A stretch of DNA of 64,000 nucleotides, taken from Nostoc sp. XA010. Lineage in GTDB: Bacteria; Cyanobacteriota; Cyanobacteriia; Cyanobacteriales; Nostocaceae. Each line of letters starts with the position of its first letter. Position 1 is the first letter of the stretch. The stretch lies in contig NZ_JAIVFX010000025.1 of NCBI RefSeq assembly GCF_020829625.1, positions 29,561 to 93,560 on the forward strand. Reading direction: 5' to 3'. A program made the translations under genes and the position numbers. The notes under the pieces were generated by a model, which was not told the origin of the DNA, did not search any database, and was given only the letters and a program-made list of their open reading frames with translations. Shown here in pieces: positions 16,725 through 24,995 of this stretch.

Positions 16725-19700
16725 ATGTCATCGCCCCTTGAGCGCCCGCTAAAATTTGAAATCAGACTGCCATCCTCCCATCCTCATTTATTAGAAGGAC
16801 TAGATATATGGCTGCGTTTAGGTTTGATATCCGATGCCCAAGTTAAGCAGCTATGCCAAGAATTCTTGGTGTGTACAGTGGTGTTGCAACCCCAGCCTGA
16901 AGCTAAAACAAAGGTAGCGTTTGTCACTTCCGAAACCGTACAGCAGTTGCCTGTAGCAGCTTTAAAATCTAGTAGCCGTAGACAACCGCAGCAACAACCA
17001 GCAAAACCCAACTTTATCAGCACAATGTTGCAGTCTTTGGGGGCAGAACTGAGTGTGCGTTGGCTACTTTTTTTAGGGGTATTCTTGGTAGTTGTGTCCT
17101 CTGGGGTACTGGCTGCGAGTCAGTGGGAGAGGTTTCCGGCTTCTGGACAGTATGGAGTTTTATTTGCTTATACTTTGATTTTCTGGGGATTAAGCTTTTG
17201 GGCAATTAGGCAAAGCAACCTTAGATTGACGGCTCAGACATTGCTGATTGTCACCCTTTTGTTAGTGCCAGTGAACTTTTGGGCAATGGATAGCTTTCGA
17301 TTGTGGCAAAATCCTTTGGATTGGATTGTAGTTGCGATCGCCTGTCCTACTCTCACTGCTATAACTGTTTTACTCTCTAAAAATCGCAGTATTTTTCCCA
17401 ATTTACTTACCGGCAAATTACCTCTAATAAATATTCTGGGGCTGAGTTATCTGCATTGGGGTTGGCAATTACCAGGATTTCCCTTAATTGCCGTTTATGT
17501 GGCAATGATCGGCACAACTATTATTACCGTTTATCACAATTACCAACAGCCTAATGCTATCAGTGAAGAAGATCGGCGCGATGTCTACGACGGGCTACGC
17601 CTACGCCGCCGATCAAGTATTAGTTTGGCTGCCACTGTAATTATTTATGCTTTGATAGTGCTGCTAGTGCGGGCAATTTTTGTTGTCCGAGTAGATGTCA
17701 CGCAGTTGGGGTTAGCTATTGGTATTTGCGGGTGGCTAGTAACTTGGTTAGCACAGGAGGGGAGGAAGAGGGCAGGGGGCAGGGGGCAGGGGGCAGGGGG
17801 AGCAGGGGAGGTAACAGTAATATCTCCCTCATCTCCTGTATTCCCTTCATCCTTGTTACTTTGGGAAAGATTGGGCGGTACTCTACTCTTCTTGGGTTGG
17901 CTGGTTTCGGTAGTAAATTATCCTTGGCAAGGAATAGCTGTAAGTGGTTTGGGTTTGTGGTTTGTGGGAAGTCGTCTGCGGCAGTACAGTTTAAAGGTAG
18001 ATTTTGCAGCAGTTTTCGTTATTGGGTTGCAGACGATTTGGTTAGGTTGGCGATTAGTACCTGATAGCTTACAGAAATTAGCGATCGCAATTGGTACTCA
18101 ACTTACTAATTCTCAAAATCAACCTTGGGCGTTGCTGGGTGTAGCTTTATTTCCGTACATAATTTTGATGGTGGCGCTCACAGATAACCTACATCGCACC
18201 GAAAAGCAAGAATTGGCTAAATTTGGCGAACTGCTTACCCTCTTATTTGGAGCTTTTTTAACAACGATCGCTATAGTAAATCCGGCATTGCGATCGCTAA
18301 ATCTGCTATTTTCTACCATCACTCTTACATTCGTCACTCAACGCCGATCCCCTGCATCCCTTCCCCTGATATATTTAACTCACATCATCGGAGTGCTGAC
18401 TTTTTGCTTTACCATTAATTGGTTATTACCAACCCTGAATCAACAAGTCTGGGCAAGTATTTTATTAGCTCTGATGGTTGCAGAATGGGTATTTAGCCTA
18501 AGCGAAGGATTATGGCGACGTAGTGCATGGGACATTGGTTTAGGATTAGCCGCCGCTAGTTTTTTCTTATTGTGGATGAATGCAGAATCATCTTGGTATG
18601 GCATAGCTAATGGACAAGCTCATTGGGGAGTCTTATGGCTAGTTACGCCTATAGCTCTCACGGGTATTGCCAATGTCACAATTATAGAGCGTCGCCTTAC
18701 TAGCCGTTACTTAAGTGTATTAGCTGTGGGAGTTGCCCAGTTACTAACTTTACAGCTACCAGAAACCAGATTAATCGGTTTGGCCGTGGGAACGGGATTG
18801 ATGTTCGCAAATACGCGCTATTTGCGAAACCAAATATCTGCGGTAATTACAGAAGGATTTCTTCTGAGTTTCATTGTGGCGCTGTTATGGGTAGGTGTAC
18901 CTGGCTTACCTCGCCTCGCGCTACCAGGTTGGTTTGTCGTCGGAGCGATCGCAATCCTAATTCTATGGTTAACGCGGACAGTTTTGAACCAACGCGGTAA
19001 CGAATTAGCAGTTATATATGCGGCCGCCAGTGATAAATGGGCGATCGCCTTGTGTGGTTTTGAGTTGTTTGGTTTAACGGTACACTCAATACTAATTTAC
19101 TCAGGGTTTATTACTTCTGGATTTTTGTACTTAGTTGCCACTGCAATCACCTTGGTAGCCATTGTTTATCGCAGTTGGCGAGAACCGACAAATTGGGCAT
19201 TTTATGGCATCGGTTGGTCTTTGGAATTGTTGACTGCCCAAGGGCTGGGATTTGGGGAACGATCAATAGTTAAGATTGCGATTGCAAATATTGCTTTAGG
19301 TTTAACCGCTCAACTTGTCGGCGAGTGGTGGCGGCGACGACATCAATTAGAAAGGCTTCCTAGCAGTTTTCACATTTTGCCATTAATTTATGCTGCATTC
19401 AGTGTATTGCTGCGTGTGAACACCTTCACCGAATGGACTGGTTTGTATTCCTTGGGTGTAGCTTTAATTATCATTGGCGTGGGGCGACGCCGCGAAGACT
19501 TTAAACCCCTGCTGTACTTAGGAATTATTGGCGTATCAATTTCTGCTTATGAACTTTTGTTCTATCAAATGTCACAAGCTTCAGGAGGAGCATTAGGTGA
19601 TGGATTGATTGCCATGTCAGCCCTTGGCGCAAGTATTATGTATGCTTACCGCATCCTGTCGCCTTGGTTGGTAAGCTACTTACGGCTGACTCCTCAAGAA

Positions 19701-20699
19701 TTGAAAGGAATTGCCCATATTCACTGGGCTTGGAGTAGCTGTTTATTAATGGCTGCGATTCCTCTTCCCATTGGAGTTAACCGTTTAGTGGGATTGGGAA
19801 CAGGGGTATTTTTGATTCGTTATGCCATCTTTCAAGGACGAAATTCGCCTATTTCCCCTAGCATTTTTGGAGGAATCACAATAGCCGAAATGTGGGTTTA
19901 CCTTGGCTTATTAGAGGTAGCCGGGATGAGGGTTTATTGGCGGGAGACAGCAGTGGGAAAATTTTGGGCTGGGCCATTAGTTCCTTGGAACGGTGCGATC
20001 GCCTGTGTGGTAGCCTATTTTCTGTACATCTTACCTTGGGAAAATTGGGGTTGGTCTAAAAGACCTTGGCAGCAAGCGGCCTACATCATACCATTGATAA
20101 TTCTATGGGAAACCAGGCTGCGAACTTACCCCATTACCTTGCTACTTGCAGCTGGATTTTACATCTTCCTTGCAAAGGTGGGTGAAAACATCCGTTTTAC
20201 ATATATTAGTGTGGCGTTGATTGATTGGGCGCTTTACCGTTGGTTTGATTCCTTACGCCTGACTGATGCTTTGTGGTATGTAGCAACCATTGGGTTATCA
20301 CTGCTTTATGTTGCTCAAGTAGATACCCAACTGAAGCTACCAGAGTATAAAGTCGCTCGTCATATTCTGAGATTGCTAGGTAGTGGTTTAATTTGTGGGT
20401 GGGCAATTTTATTTAATCAAAATGCAGCCTGGATACCTGGAATTTTCAGCCTCATCGCCATTTTTGCCGGATTAGCTTTGCGAGTGAGGGCTTTTCTCTA
20501 CATTGGTACAGCCACTTTTTTAATCACTACAATCTATCAATCAGTCATTTTTAGTTTGCAGTACTCCTTTTTAAAATGGGTTGTTGGCTTGCTAGTTGGT
20601 ATCCTCCTGATTTATATCGCCGCTAACTTTGAAACCCGTCGCGCTCAAATAACTTCCTTAATTCGTAGCGCCATTGATGAATTTCAATCATGGGAATAG
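16725..20699 (+). CDS. Very large polytopic membrane protein (DUF2157-like), unknown function
   Basis: A 1324-aa protein. The cytosolic N-terminus (LLEGLDIWLRLGLISDAQVK) resembles the DUF2157 entry region. It is followed by a proline/glutamine linker and, from about residue 105, some thirty hydrophobic segments to the end. It has no enzymatic motif I can identify. Two repeat insertions lie inside the frame without breaking it: a small dispersed repeat at 17580-17606 encoding DVYDGLRLR, and a G-rich heptamer array at 17771-17800 encoding Gly/Arg/Ala residues. Both fall in predicted loops. A 162-bp piece of its 3' part is duplicated at 21499-21660. The role may be envelope-related, but that is a guess. 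Confidence 0.7.
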   Translation: MSSPLERPLKFEIRLPSSHPHLLEGLDIWLRLGLISDAQVKQLCQEFLVCTVVLQPQPEAKTKVAFVTSETVQQLPVAALKSSSRRQPQQQPAKPNFISTMLQSLGAELSVRWLLFLGVFLVVVSSGVLAASQWERFPASGQYGVLFAYTLIFWGLSFWAIRQSNLRLTAQTLLIVTLLLVPVNFWAMDSFRLWQNPLDWIVVAIACPTLTAITVLLSKNRSIFPNLLTGKLPLINILGLSYLHWGWQLPGFPLIAVYVAMIGTTIITVYHNYQQPNAISEEDRRDVYDGLRLRRRSSISLAATVIIYALIVLLVRAIFVVRVDVTQLGLAIGICGWLVTWLAQEGRKRAGGRGQGAGGAGEVTVISPSSPVFPSSLLLWERLGGTLLFLGWLVSVVNYPWQGIAVSGLGLWFVGSRLRQYSLKVDFAAVFVIGLQTIWLGWRLVPDSLQKLAIAIGTQLTNSQNQPWALLGVALFPYIILMVALTDNLHRTEKQELAKFGELLTLLFGAFLTTIAIVNPALRSLNLLFSTITLTFVTQRRSPASLPLIYLTHIIGVLTFCFTINWLLPTLNQQVWASILLALMVAEWVFSLSEGLWRRSAWDIGLGLAAASFFLLWMNAESSWYGIANGQAHWGVLWLVTPIALTGIANVTIIERRLTSRYLSVLAVGVAQLLTLQLPETRLIGLAVGTGLMFANTRYLRNQISAVITEGFLLSFIVALLWVGVPGLPRLALPGWFVVGAIAILILWLTRTVLNQRGNELAVIYAAASDKWAIALCGFELFGLTVHSILIYSGFITSGFLYLVATAITLVAIVYRSWREPTNWAFYGIGWSLELLTAQGLGFGERSIVKIAIANIALGLTAQLVGEWWRRRHQLERLPSSFHILPLIYAAFSVLLRVNTFTEWTGLYSLGVALIIIGVGRRREDFKPLLYLGIIGVSISAYELLFYQMSQASGGALGDGLIAMSALGASIMYAYRILSPWLVSYLRLTPQELKGIAHIHWAWSSCLLMAAIPLPIGVNRLVGLGTGVFLIRYAIFQGRNSPISPSIFGGITIAEMWVYLGLLEVAGMRVYWRETAVGKFWAGPLVPWNGAIACVVAYFLYILPWENWGWSKRPWQQAAYIIPLIILWETRLRTYPITLLLAAGFYIFLAKVGENIRFTYISVALIDWALYRWFDSLRLTDALWYVATIGLSLLYVAQVDTQLKLPEYKVARHILRLLGSGLICGWAILFNQNAAWIPGIFSLIAIFAGLALRVRAFLYIGTATFLITTIYQSVIFSLQYSFLKWVVGLLVGILLIYIAANFETRRAQITSLIRSAIDEFQSWE
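17580..17606 (+). repeat. Small dispersed repeat inside a coding sequence, copy A
   Basis: A 27-bp sequence identical to 20896-20922, flanked by GGCG/CGCC-type bases. It is read in the frame giving DVYDGLRLR in the 1324-aa membrane protein. Confidence 0.8.
17771..17800 (+). repeat. G-rich heptamer STRR inside a coding sequence
   Basis: About four GGGGGCA-type heptamers within the 1324-aa gene, translated as an Arg/Gly/Ala-rich loop. The same repeat occurs between genes at 43641-43655, 47501-47523, 48811-48835 and 55581-55600. Confidence 0.8.
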
Positions 20700-20802
20700 G
20701 GGTTTATATTAAGCTAAGGGTTGAACTAATTAGACAGGCGATCACCCAAATTCAAGATATCTGTAAAATTAAAAAAGAGCGATGGCATAGAAGTATAAAA
20801 CA

Positions 20803-21054
20803 ATGACACGAATTCCATTAACAGAAGCTCAACTTCGTTTACCCGAACTGATTGCAAGTCTGCAACCCGGTGAAGAAGTGGAGATTTTTTCCGGCGATGT
20901 CTACGACGGGCTACGCCTACGCACTGTCGCCAGACTGATTGGCGAACGCCAATCACCCCGGAAACCTCGCCAGCCTGGTAGTGCAATTGGAACCCTAACC
21001 ATTCTATCCGAAGATGAAACGCACTTGGAAGACTTTCACGACTATATGCCATGA
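20803..21054 (+). CDS. Phd/YefM-type antitoxin carrying a repeat insertion
   Basis: An 83-aa antitoxin-like protein: MTRIPLTEAQLRLPELIASL at the N-terminus, then GEEVEIFSGD, then TVARLIGER, as in Phd/VapB-type partners of PIN toxins. The DVYDGLRLR peptide between the last two elements comes from a 27-bp small dispersed repeat (20896-20922) inserted in frame. The stop codon overlaps the toxin's ATG (ATGA at 21051). The toxin partner is broken by a nonsense codon, so the antitoxin may persist as an orphan. Confidence 0.7.
   Translation: MTRIPLTEAQLRLPELIASLQPGEEVEIFSGDVYDGLRLRTVARLIGERQSPRKPRQPGSAIGTLTILSEDETHLEDFHDYMP
20896..20922 (+). repeat. Small dispersed repeat inside a coding sequence, copy B
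   Basis: Identical over 27 bp to 17580-17606 and read in the same frame (DVYDGLRLR). It lengthens the antitoxin by exactly nine residues. Confidence 0.8.
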
Positions 21055-21437
21055 AGTTTCTGCTCGATACTCAGGCATTCCTCTGGTTTGTACTCAAGGA
21101 TCGCGCCCTTAGTTAAGTCGCCTCTGATTTGATTGTCGATCCCTTAAATGATATCTTGCTCAGTCCTGCTTCCTATTGGGAAATTGCCATCAAAGTTAGT
21201 ATTGGTAAGTATCAAATTCCTGGAAATTTTGAAACATGGATGGAGCATCAAATCCAAGTTAATGAATTGGAAATATTACCGATTAAAGTTGCTCATGCAG
21301 CCGTGATCGTGACTCTGCCCTTTCATCATAAAGATCCTTTTGATCGGCTTTTGGTTGCCCAAGCACTCACAGAAAAGATCCCGATCATTAGCGTGGATGC
21401 AGCGCTAGACAATTATCCAGTCACTCGTTATTGGTAA
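21051..21437 (+). pseudogene. PIN-domain (VapC-type) toxin with premature stop
   Basis: The frame opens MKFLLDTQAFLWFVLKDRAL, the canonical N-terminus of a PIN toxin with its first metal-binding Asp. It stops at TAA (21114-21116) and then continues in the same frame: ASDLIVDPLND, PASYWEIAIKVSIGK (catalytic Glu), HKDPFDRLLVAQAL (Asp) and ISVDAALDNY. One nonsense substitution thus removes an otherwise complete ribonuclease of about 128 residues. Reinitiation at 21129 would yield only a fragment without the first Asp. Confidence 0.8.
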
Positions 21438-21475
21438 GTATAAGAACCTGCGATCAACCGCAGTCCGGTCGCACT

Positions 21476-21507
21476 GTTAACCTACCTTACGATTATGAGC
21501 GATCGCG
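21476..21507. repeat. 32-bp direct repeat, copy 1
   Basis: It matches 21884-21915 at 29 of 32 positions. It starts GTTAAC, ends in a HIP1 site and lies directly before the duplicated gene fragment at 21499-21660. Confidence 0.6.
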
Positions 21508-21660
21508 TGTGTGGTAGCCTATTTTCTCTATATTCTGCCTTGGGAAAGTTGGGGTTGGTCTAAAAGACCTTGGCAGCAAGCCGCCTATATCATACCACTG
21601 ATAATTTTATGGGAAACTAGACTGCAAACTTACCCCATTACCTTGCTACTCGCAGCTGGA
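21499..21660 (+). pseudogene. Duplicated 162-bp fragment of the 1324-aa membrane protein gene
   Basis: It matches 19995-20156 along its whole length without gaps and with scattered, mostly third-position substitutions. It begins at a GCGATCGC site and ends abruptly at GCAGCTGGA, where TAA follows. There is no start codon and it is not a functional gene. Confidence 0.85.
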
Positions 21661-21858
21661 TAACAAAGAACCAAAAATCAAGGTTTTCAAGCACATTTAC
21701 AAAAATAAGTAGGGATTTTTAGAATAGTGGGGTAGGTTTATGAAAAGATAGTTAGATAAGGAAAGCGCTGAGTTAGCAGCGCAGTTAGGAAATTGGTAGG
21801 TCTATACAATAGTGCTATTATGAGGCAACTAACTGTATAGATTGATCAAAAAGTAGGA

Positions 21859-21889
21859 GTTAACAGTAATAGCTTCTATTACTGTTAAC
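21859..21889. terminator. 14-bp perfect stem hairpin
   Basis: GTTAACAGTAATAG and CTATTACTGTTAAC pair perfectly around a CTT loop. On the minus strand it lies 34 bases after the DUF5615 stop codon, and a TTTTT stretch follows a few bases later, so it is a plausible terminator for that operon. Confidence 0.5.
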
Positions 21890-21915
21890 GTACCTTACGA
21901 TCAGGAGCGATCGCG
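21884..21915. repeat. 32-bp direct repeat, copy 2
   Basis: Partner of 21476-21507, 29 of 32 bases identical, again ending in GAGCGATCGCG. The pair brackets the duplicated fragment and about 225 bp without genes (21661-21883). Confidence 0.6.
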
Positions 21916-21922
21916 CTTCACC

Positions 21923-22276
21923 TTATCTACTTTTCTTAGCAGGCGGACGATTGACTCGTATCAGTTTTCCAAACAAAGATTCTTCAGCCGCAATTGCCTT
22001 ATGAATCCGGGTGGCTAATCGCTGCCGATCCAAATCCTCTGTGCAAACAATGATACCTGCATGATCTGGACTCATGCGATGCAAGCGGATAAAATCATCT
22101 CGATTTACTGTCAACACAGCCCGCCCCTGAATCGTCGCCAATACAAGCACTTGGTCATCAGGAATTTTTTGGTTGGCTTGCCCTGCTTCTTGTACCGTCA
22201 GCACATCGTGACCGAATTGACGCAGTAGCCCCGTAACCACTTTGGGAAACCCTTCATCAGCATAAAGCAATACCAC
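21923..22276 (-). CDS. DUF5615 PIN-like toxin
   Basis: A 117-aa protein. MVLLYADEGFPKVVTGLLRQFGHDVLTV is the DUF5615 N-terminus with the catalytic Asp-Glu. QVLVLATIQGRAVLTVNRDDF (second acidic cluster) and GIIVCTEDLDRQ follow. This is a compact PIN-like RNase fold. It lies two bases downstream of a DUF433 gene, the usual antitoxin partner. The C-terminus is basic (RPPAKKSR). It is predicted to be a functional toxin. Confidence 0.8.
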   Translation of the reverse strand: MVLLYADEGFPKVVTGLLRQFGHDVLTVQEAGQANQKIPDDQVLVLATIQGRAVLTVNRDDFIRLHRMSPDHAGIIVCTEDLDRQRLATRIHKAIAAEESLFGKLIRVNRPPAKKSR

Positions 22277-22278
22277 CC

Positions 22279-22605
22279 TTAAGCCGCCTCTTGCCGTGCA
22301 ATCGCTGCTTCAATTTCTTCAGGATAAACCTCTGCATACAGCCATGCATTTACCAAATCAGCAGCAGTTAGCGTCGGGTAATCTTCTAACAAATAGGCTT
22401 CACTTGCCCCTTGATGGCGCAGGCTTACCAACAGCCAAACCGGAATCCGAGTCTGCCGAATACAGGCATCGCCCCCCATCACCCCTGGTGTTTTCTCAAT
22501 GCCAATCAACCCATTGCCCAGACTCGCCGCCAAAATCTGAATTGCCTGTGCCTTTTCTTCCAAAGACAGGGCTAAAAGTTGAGGTTGTAGCTCTTTGAGT
22601 GTCAT
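22279..22605 (-). CDS. DUF433 antitoxin
   Basis: A 108-aa protein. After a helical N-terminus (MTLKELQPQLLALSLEEKAQ) comes the DUF433 domain: KTPGVMGGDACIRQTRIPVWLLV, then GASEAYLLEDYPTLTAADLVNAWLYA. It is a small winged-helix-like domain that partners DUF5615 toxins and probably autoregulates the operon. The frame extends 24 codons upstream to 22677, but MTLKEL is the usual beginning. Confidence 0.8.
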   Translation of the reverse strand: MTLKELQPQLLALSLEEKAQAIQILAASLGNGLIGIEKTPGVMGGDACIRQTRIPVWLLVSLRHQGASEAYLLEDYPTLTAADLVNAWLYAEVYPEEIEAAIARQEAA

Positions 22606-22735
22606 TGTGGGTATCAAGCTGAATACTTGAGATGACGATTGTTCTCCATTATAGGTAAGAACCAATCCGTAACTCATGCGTAAATCCTAATAAAATTCGT
22701 TAGTATCCATCAAAAAATATTGCTCCAGGGTTGAC

Positions 22736-22987
22736 GTTTCGGTGTTTCGCGCAGTCTGTAGCAACTTCCGCCTTGCCTGCAAGAACTTCTGTCTTCATGT
22801 TTCGGTGTTTCGCGCAGTCTGTAGCAACTTCCGCCTTCTCTGTAAGAACTTCTGTCTTCACGTTTCGGTGTTTCGCGCAGTCTGTAGCAACTTCCGTCTT
22901 CTCTGCAAGAACTTCTGTCTTCACGTTTCAGTGTTTCGCGCAGTCTGTAGCAACTTCCGTCTTCTCTGTAAGAACTTCCGTTTTTCC
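22736..22987. repeat. Tandem array of four 63-bp units
   Basis: Units begin at 22736, 22799, 22862 and 22925, with few differences between copies. 63 is a multiple of three, and two plus-strand frames and one minus-strand frame stay open across it; the minus frame repeats KTEVLAEKAEVATDCAKHRN. In the fourth copy CGG becomes CAG (plus strand), which puts a stop in the minus frame. I see no ribosome binding site and favour a long tandem repeat over a gene. Confidence 0.75.
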
Positions 22988-23208
22988 TCTAGCGACTTCT
23001 CCTTTAACTCAGTGCTAAGTCATGAGTCGTGAGTAAAGAGCAACTGCGGTTATAAAAGGGAGAAGGGGAATAAAAATTGCTGAAATTACTCAAATTTTAG
23101 TTTTCTGAAGAAAAATCAACAATTTTACGCAGGACAACCGTGTAAAAAATTGTCCACTATAGAATTACTAAAAATTTAGGTTATTTTTCAGGTGAAGGAG
23201 TATTAATT

Positions 23209-23571
23209 ATGGCAAGGCACAAACGCGATTCACGTATTCTTAGCAAAGCTGAGATGCGCTTGGCAAGTATTAAATCTATCAGTCTTACTCTAGATGTAGG
23301 AGATAATTTAACGGCTAAAGATTATACAAACAAAATTGCCAGTCTCCGTCAATCTTTGGAAGCCTACAACACCACTCTCTCTACTATTGATATTTTATTA
23401 ACCCAAATCACCGAAAATGAAAGAGATTTGGCAGACTATTCTGAAAAGATTTTGCTTGGTGTTGCTCATAAGTTTGGTAAAAATAGCTATGAGTATCAGA
23501 TGGCTGGTGGTACTCGTAAAAGCGATCGCAAGCGTGCTGTACGCCAAGGTGTTGTTTTGACTACCAGCTAA
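23209..23571 (+). CDS. Conserved hypothetical protein, coiled-coil
   Basis: A 120-aa basic protein I do not recognise by function. It has a lysine/arginine-rich N-terminus (MARHKRDSRILSKAEMRL), a long amphipathic helical centre (ASLRQSLEAYNTTLSTIDILLTQI) and a C-terminus YEYQMAGGTRKSDRKRAVRQ that looks conserved. GGTGAAGGAG lies 8-9 bases before the ATG, a good ribosome binding site. It is probably expressed and its partner is unknown. Confidence 0.65.
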   Translation: MARHKRDSRILSKAEMRLASIKSISLTLDVGDNLTAKDYTNKIASLRQSLEAYNTTLSTIDILLTQITENERDLADYSEKILLGVAHKFGKNSYEYQMAGGTRKSDRKRAVRQGVVLTTS

Positions 23572-23623
23572 CACCAAGACTCTTGAAAAGTCAAAGTTAA
23601 GAAGATGAGGGAGATAAAGAAAA

Positions 23624-24583
23624 TTAAGAAGATAGGGAATACAAAGATTTTACCCACTCCCATTCCTGTATCAAACCTTCTCTCAAGGAAACTTGCGGCT
23701 GATATCCAAGAATTTTCTTTGCTTTAGATACATCAGCCGCCGTGTGGCGCGCGTCTCCCATCGCTTTTTCTATGTGGTTTCTTTTAATTGATTTCCCAAC
23801 AATTTCTTCAATCGTATCCAAGACTTCTGCTAAAATTACCCTGCTACCGCCACCGATATTAAAGATTTCTCCCACTGCTTCAGGTGTGGAGGCGGCAGCT
23901 AAATTGGCGGCGATGACATCACTAACAAACGTAAACTCTCGCGTTTGCTGTCCATCGCCGTAAATAGGAATCGCCTCATCCTGCAAAATCGATTTAAAGA
24001 ACTTATGAAATGCCATATCTGGGCGCTGTTTGGGGCCATATACGGTAAAATAGCGCAACGTCACACAGGGGACGCCAAAGTTTTTGTGATATAGTTCACA
24101 TAAAAACTCCGCAGCTAGTTTCGTAATGCCGTAAGGAGAAACTGGTTTAGGACAAATTCCCTCATGGGTAGGTAACGTTTCTGCATCACCATATATACTA
24201 GATGAAGACGCAAACACTAACCTTTTCAGGTGTTTAGCATCCTTAGCTGCTTCTAGCAAAACTTGTGTAGCGTTAATATTTCGTTCTGTATAACCTCGAA
24301 AAGCTTTACCCCAACTTGCTCTAACACCTGCTTGCGCCGCTTGATGGTAAACTATATCAACATCTTTTAGGAGTTTTTGCCAATCTAAAAACTGCATATC
24401 TCCTTCAATTAATGTAAAGCCAGGTAACTGATGTAAATGTGCAATATTTTTACGTTTTAACATCGGATCGTAGTAATCATTGAATTCATCAATCCCAATC
24501 ACTTCTTCTCCTTGTTGCAGCAATGTTTCTACAAAATGAGAGCCAATAAAGCCAGCAGCTCCAGTAACAATAATTTTAGCCAT
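23624..24583 (-). CDS. NAD-dependent nucleotide-sugar epimerase (UDP-glucuronate 4-epimerase-like)
   Basis: A 319-aa extended short-chain dehydrogenase. The NAD motif GAAGFIGSH is at residues 8-16, DEFNDYYDPMLKRKNI is typical of UDP-glucuronate/UDP-galacturonate epimerases, and catalytic Ser (ASSSSIYGDAETLP) and YxxxK (YGITK) are present. FTVYGPKQRPDMAFHKF and REFTFVSDV also match the subgroup. It likely supplies a uronic or hexose sugar for exopolysaccharide. It is monocistronic. Confidence 0.85.
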   Translation of the reverse strand: MAKIIVTGAAGFIGSHFVETLLQQGEEVIGIDEFNDYYDPMLKRKNIAHLHQLPGFTLIEGDMQFLDWQKLLKDVDIVYHQAAQAGVRASWGKAFRGYTERNINATQVLLEAAKDAKHLKRLVFASSSSIYGDAETLPTHEGICPKPVSPYGITKLAAEFLCELYHKNFGVPCVTLRYFTVYGPKQRPDMAFHKFFKSILQDEAIPIYGDGQQTREFTFVSDVIAANLAAASTPEAVGEIFNIGGGSRVILAEVLDTIEEIVGKSIKRNHIEKAMGDARHTAADVSKAKKILGYQPQVSLREGLIQEWEWVKSLYSLSS

Positions 24584-24718
24584 GTTGTCTATTTTTCGAT
24601 ATTTTAATTATTTTCTATATTCACAGATTCATAATTGTAATCAATAATCGTCATTACTTGAAGATGATTTTTTACTCAATTATTTAAATTGTTAAAAAAC
24701 TATCATAAATACTTACAG

Positions 24719-24750
24719 CAGAATTCAGAATTCAGAATTCAGAATTCAGA
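24719..24750. repeat. STRR: CAGAATT heptamer x4
   Basis: Four tandem CAGAATT units plus a partial one in the gap between the epimerase and HEPN remnant. No gene is visible in 24584-24995. Confidence 0.8.
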
Positions 24751-24995
24751 CGTAAAACACTCTTTATACCAGGGTAAGAGATTTAGCTTGTGTACCTCAC
24801 CAATTTTAAATCTGCTGTAAATATTGTAATTATATTGGAAAAGTTTCAATGTTATTTAATCCCTCTTTTGCCACTCTGGGGAAATAAAAATTGGGGCTAA
24901 ATGATGAAACCTAGATTTAGTGAGAAGATTAGCGATCGCAAGCTTATAGAAACCTTCAAAGAAAGCTCTACGTTAAAATCCTATCTGGGCAAGGG

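Noticed and set aside
22736..22987. CRISPR array
   Set aside because: Units are contiguous 63-bp tandem repeats with no unique spacers and no cas genes.
22731..23032. Overlapping 95- and 96-codon plus-strand frames
   Set aside because: They are by-products of the 63-bp tandem array, whose length keeps frames open; codon content is not protein-like.
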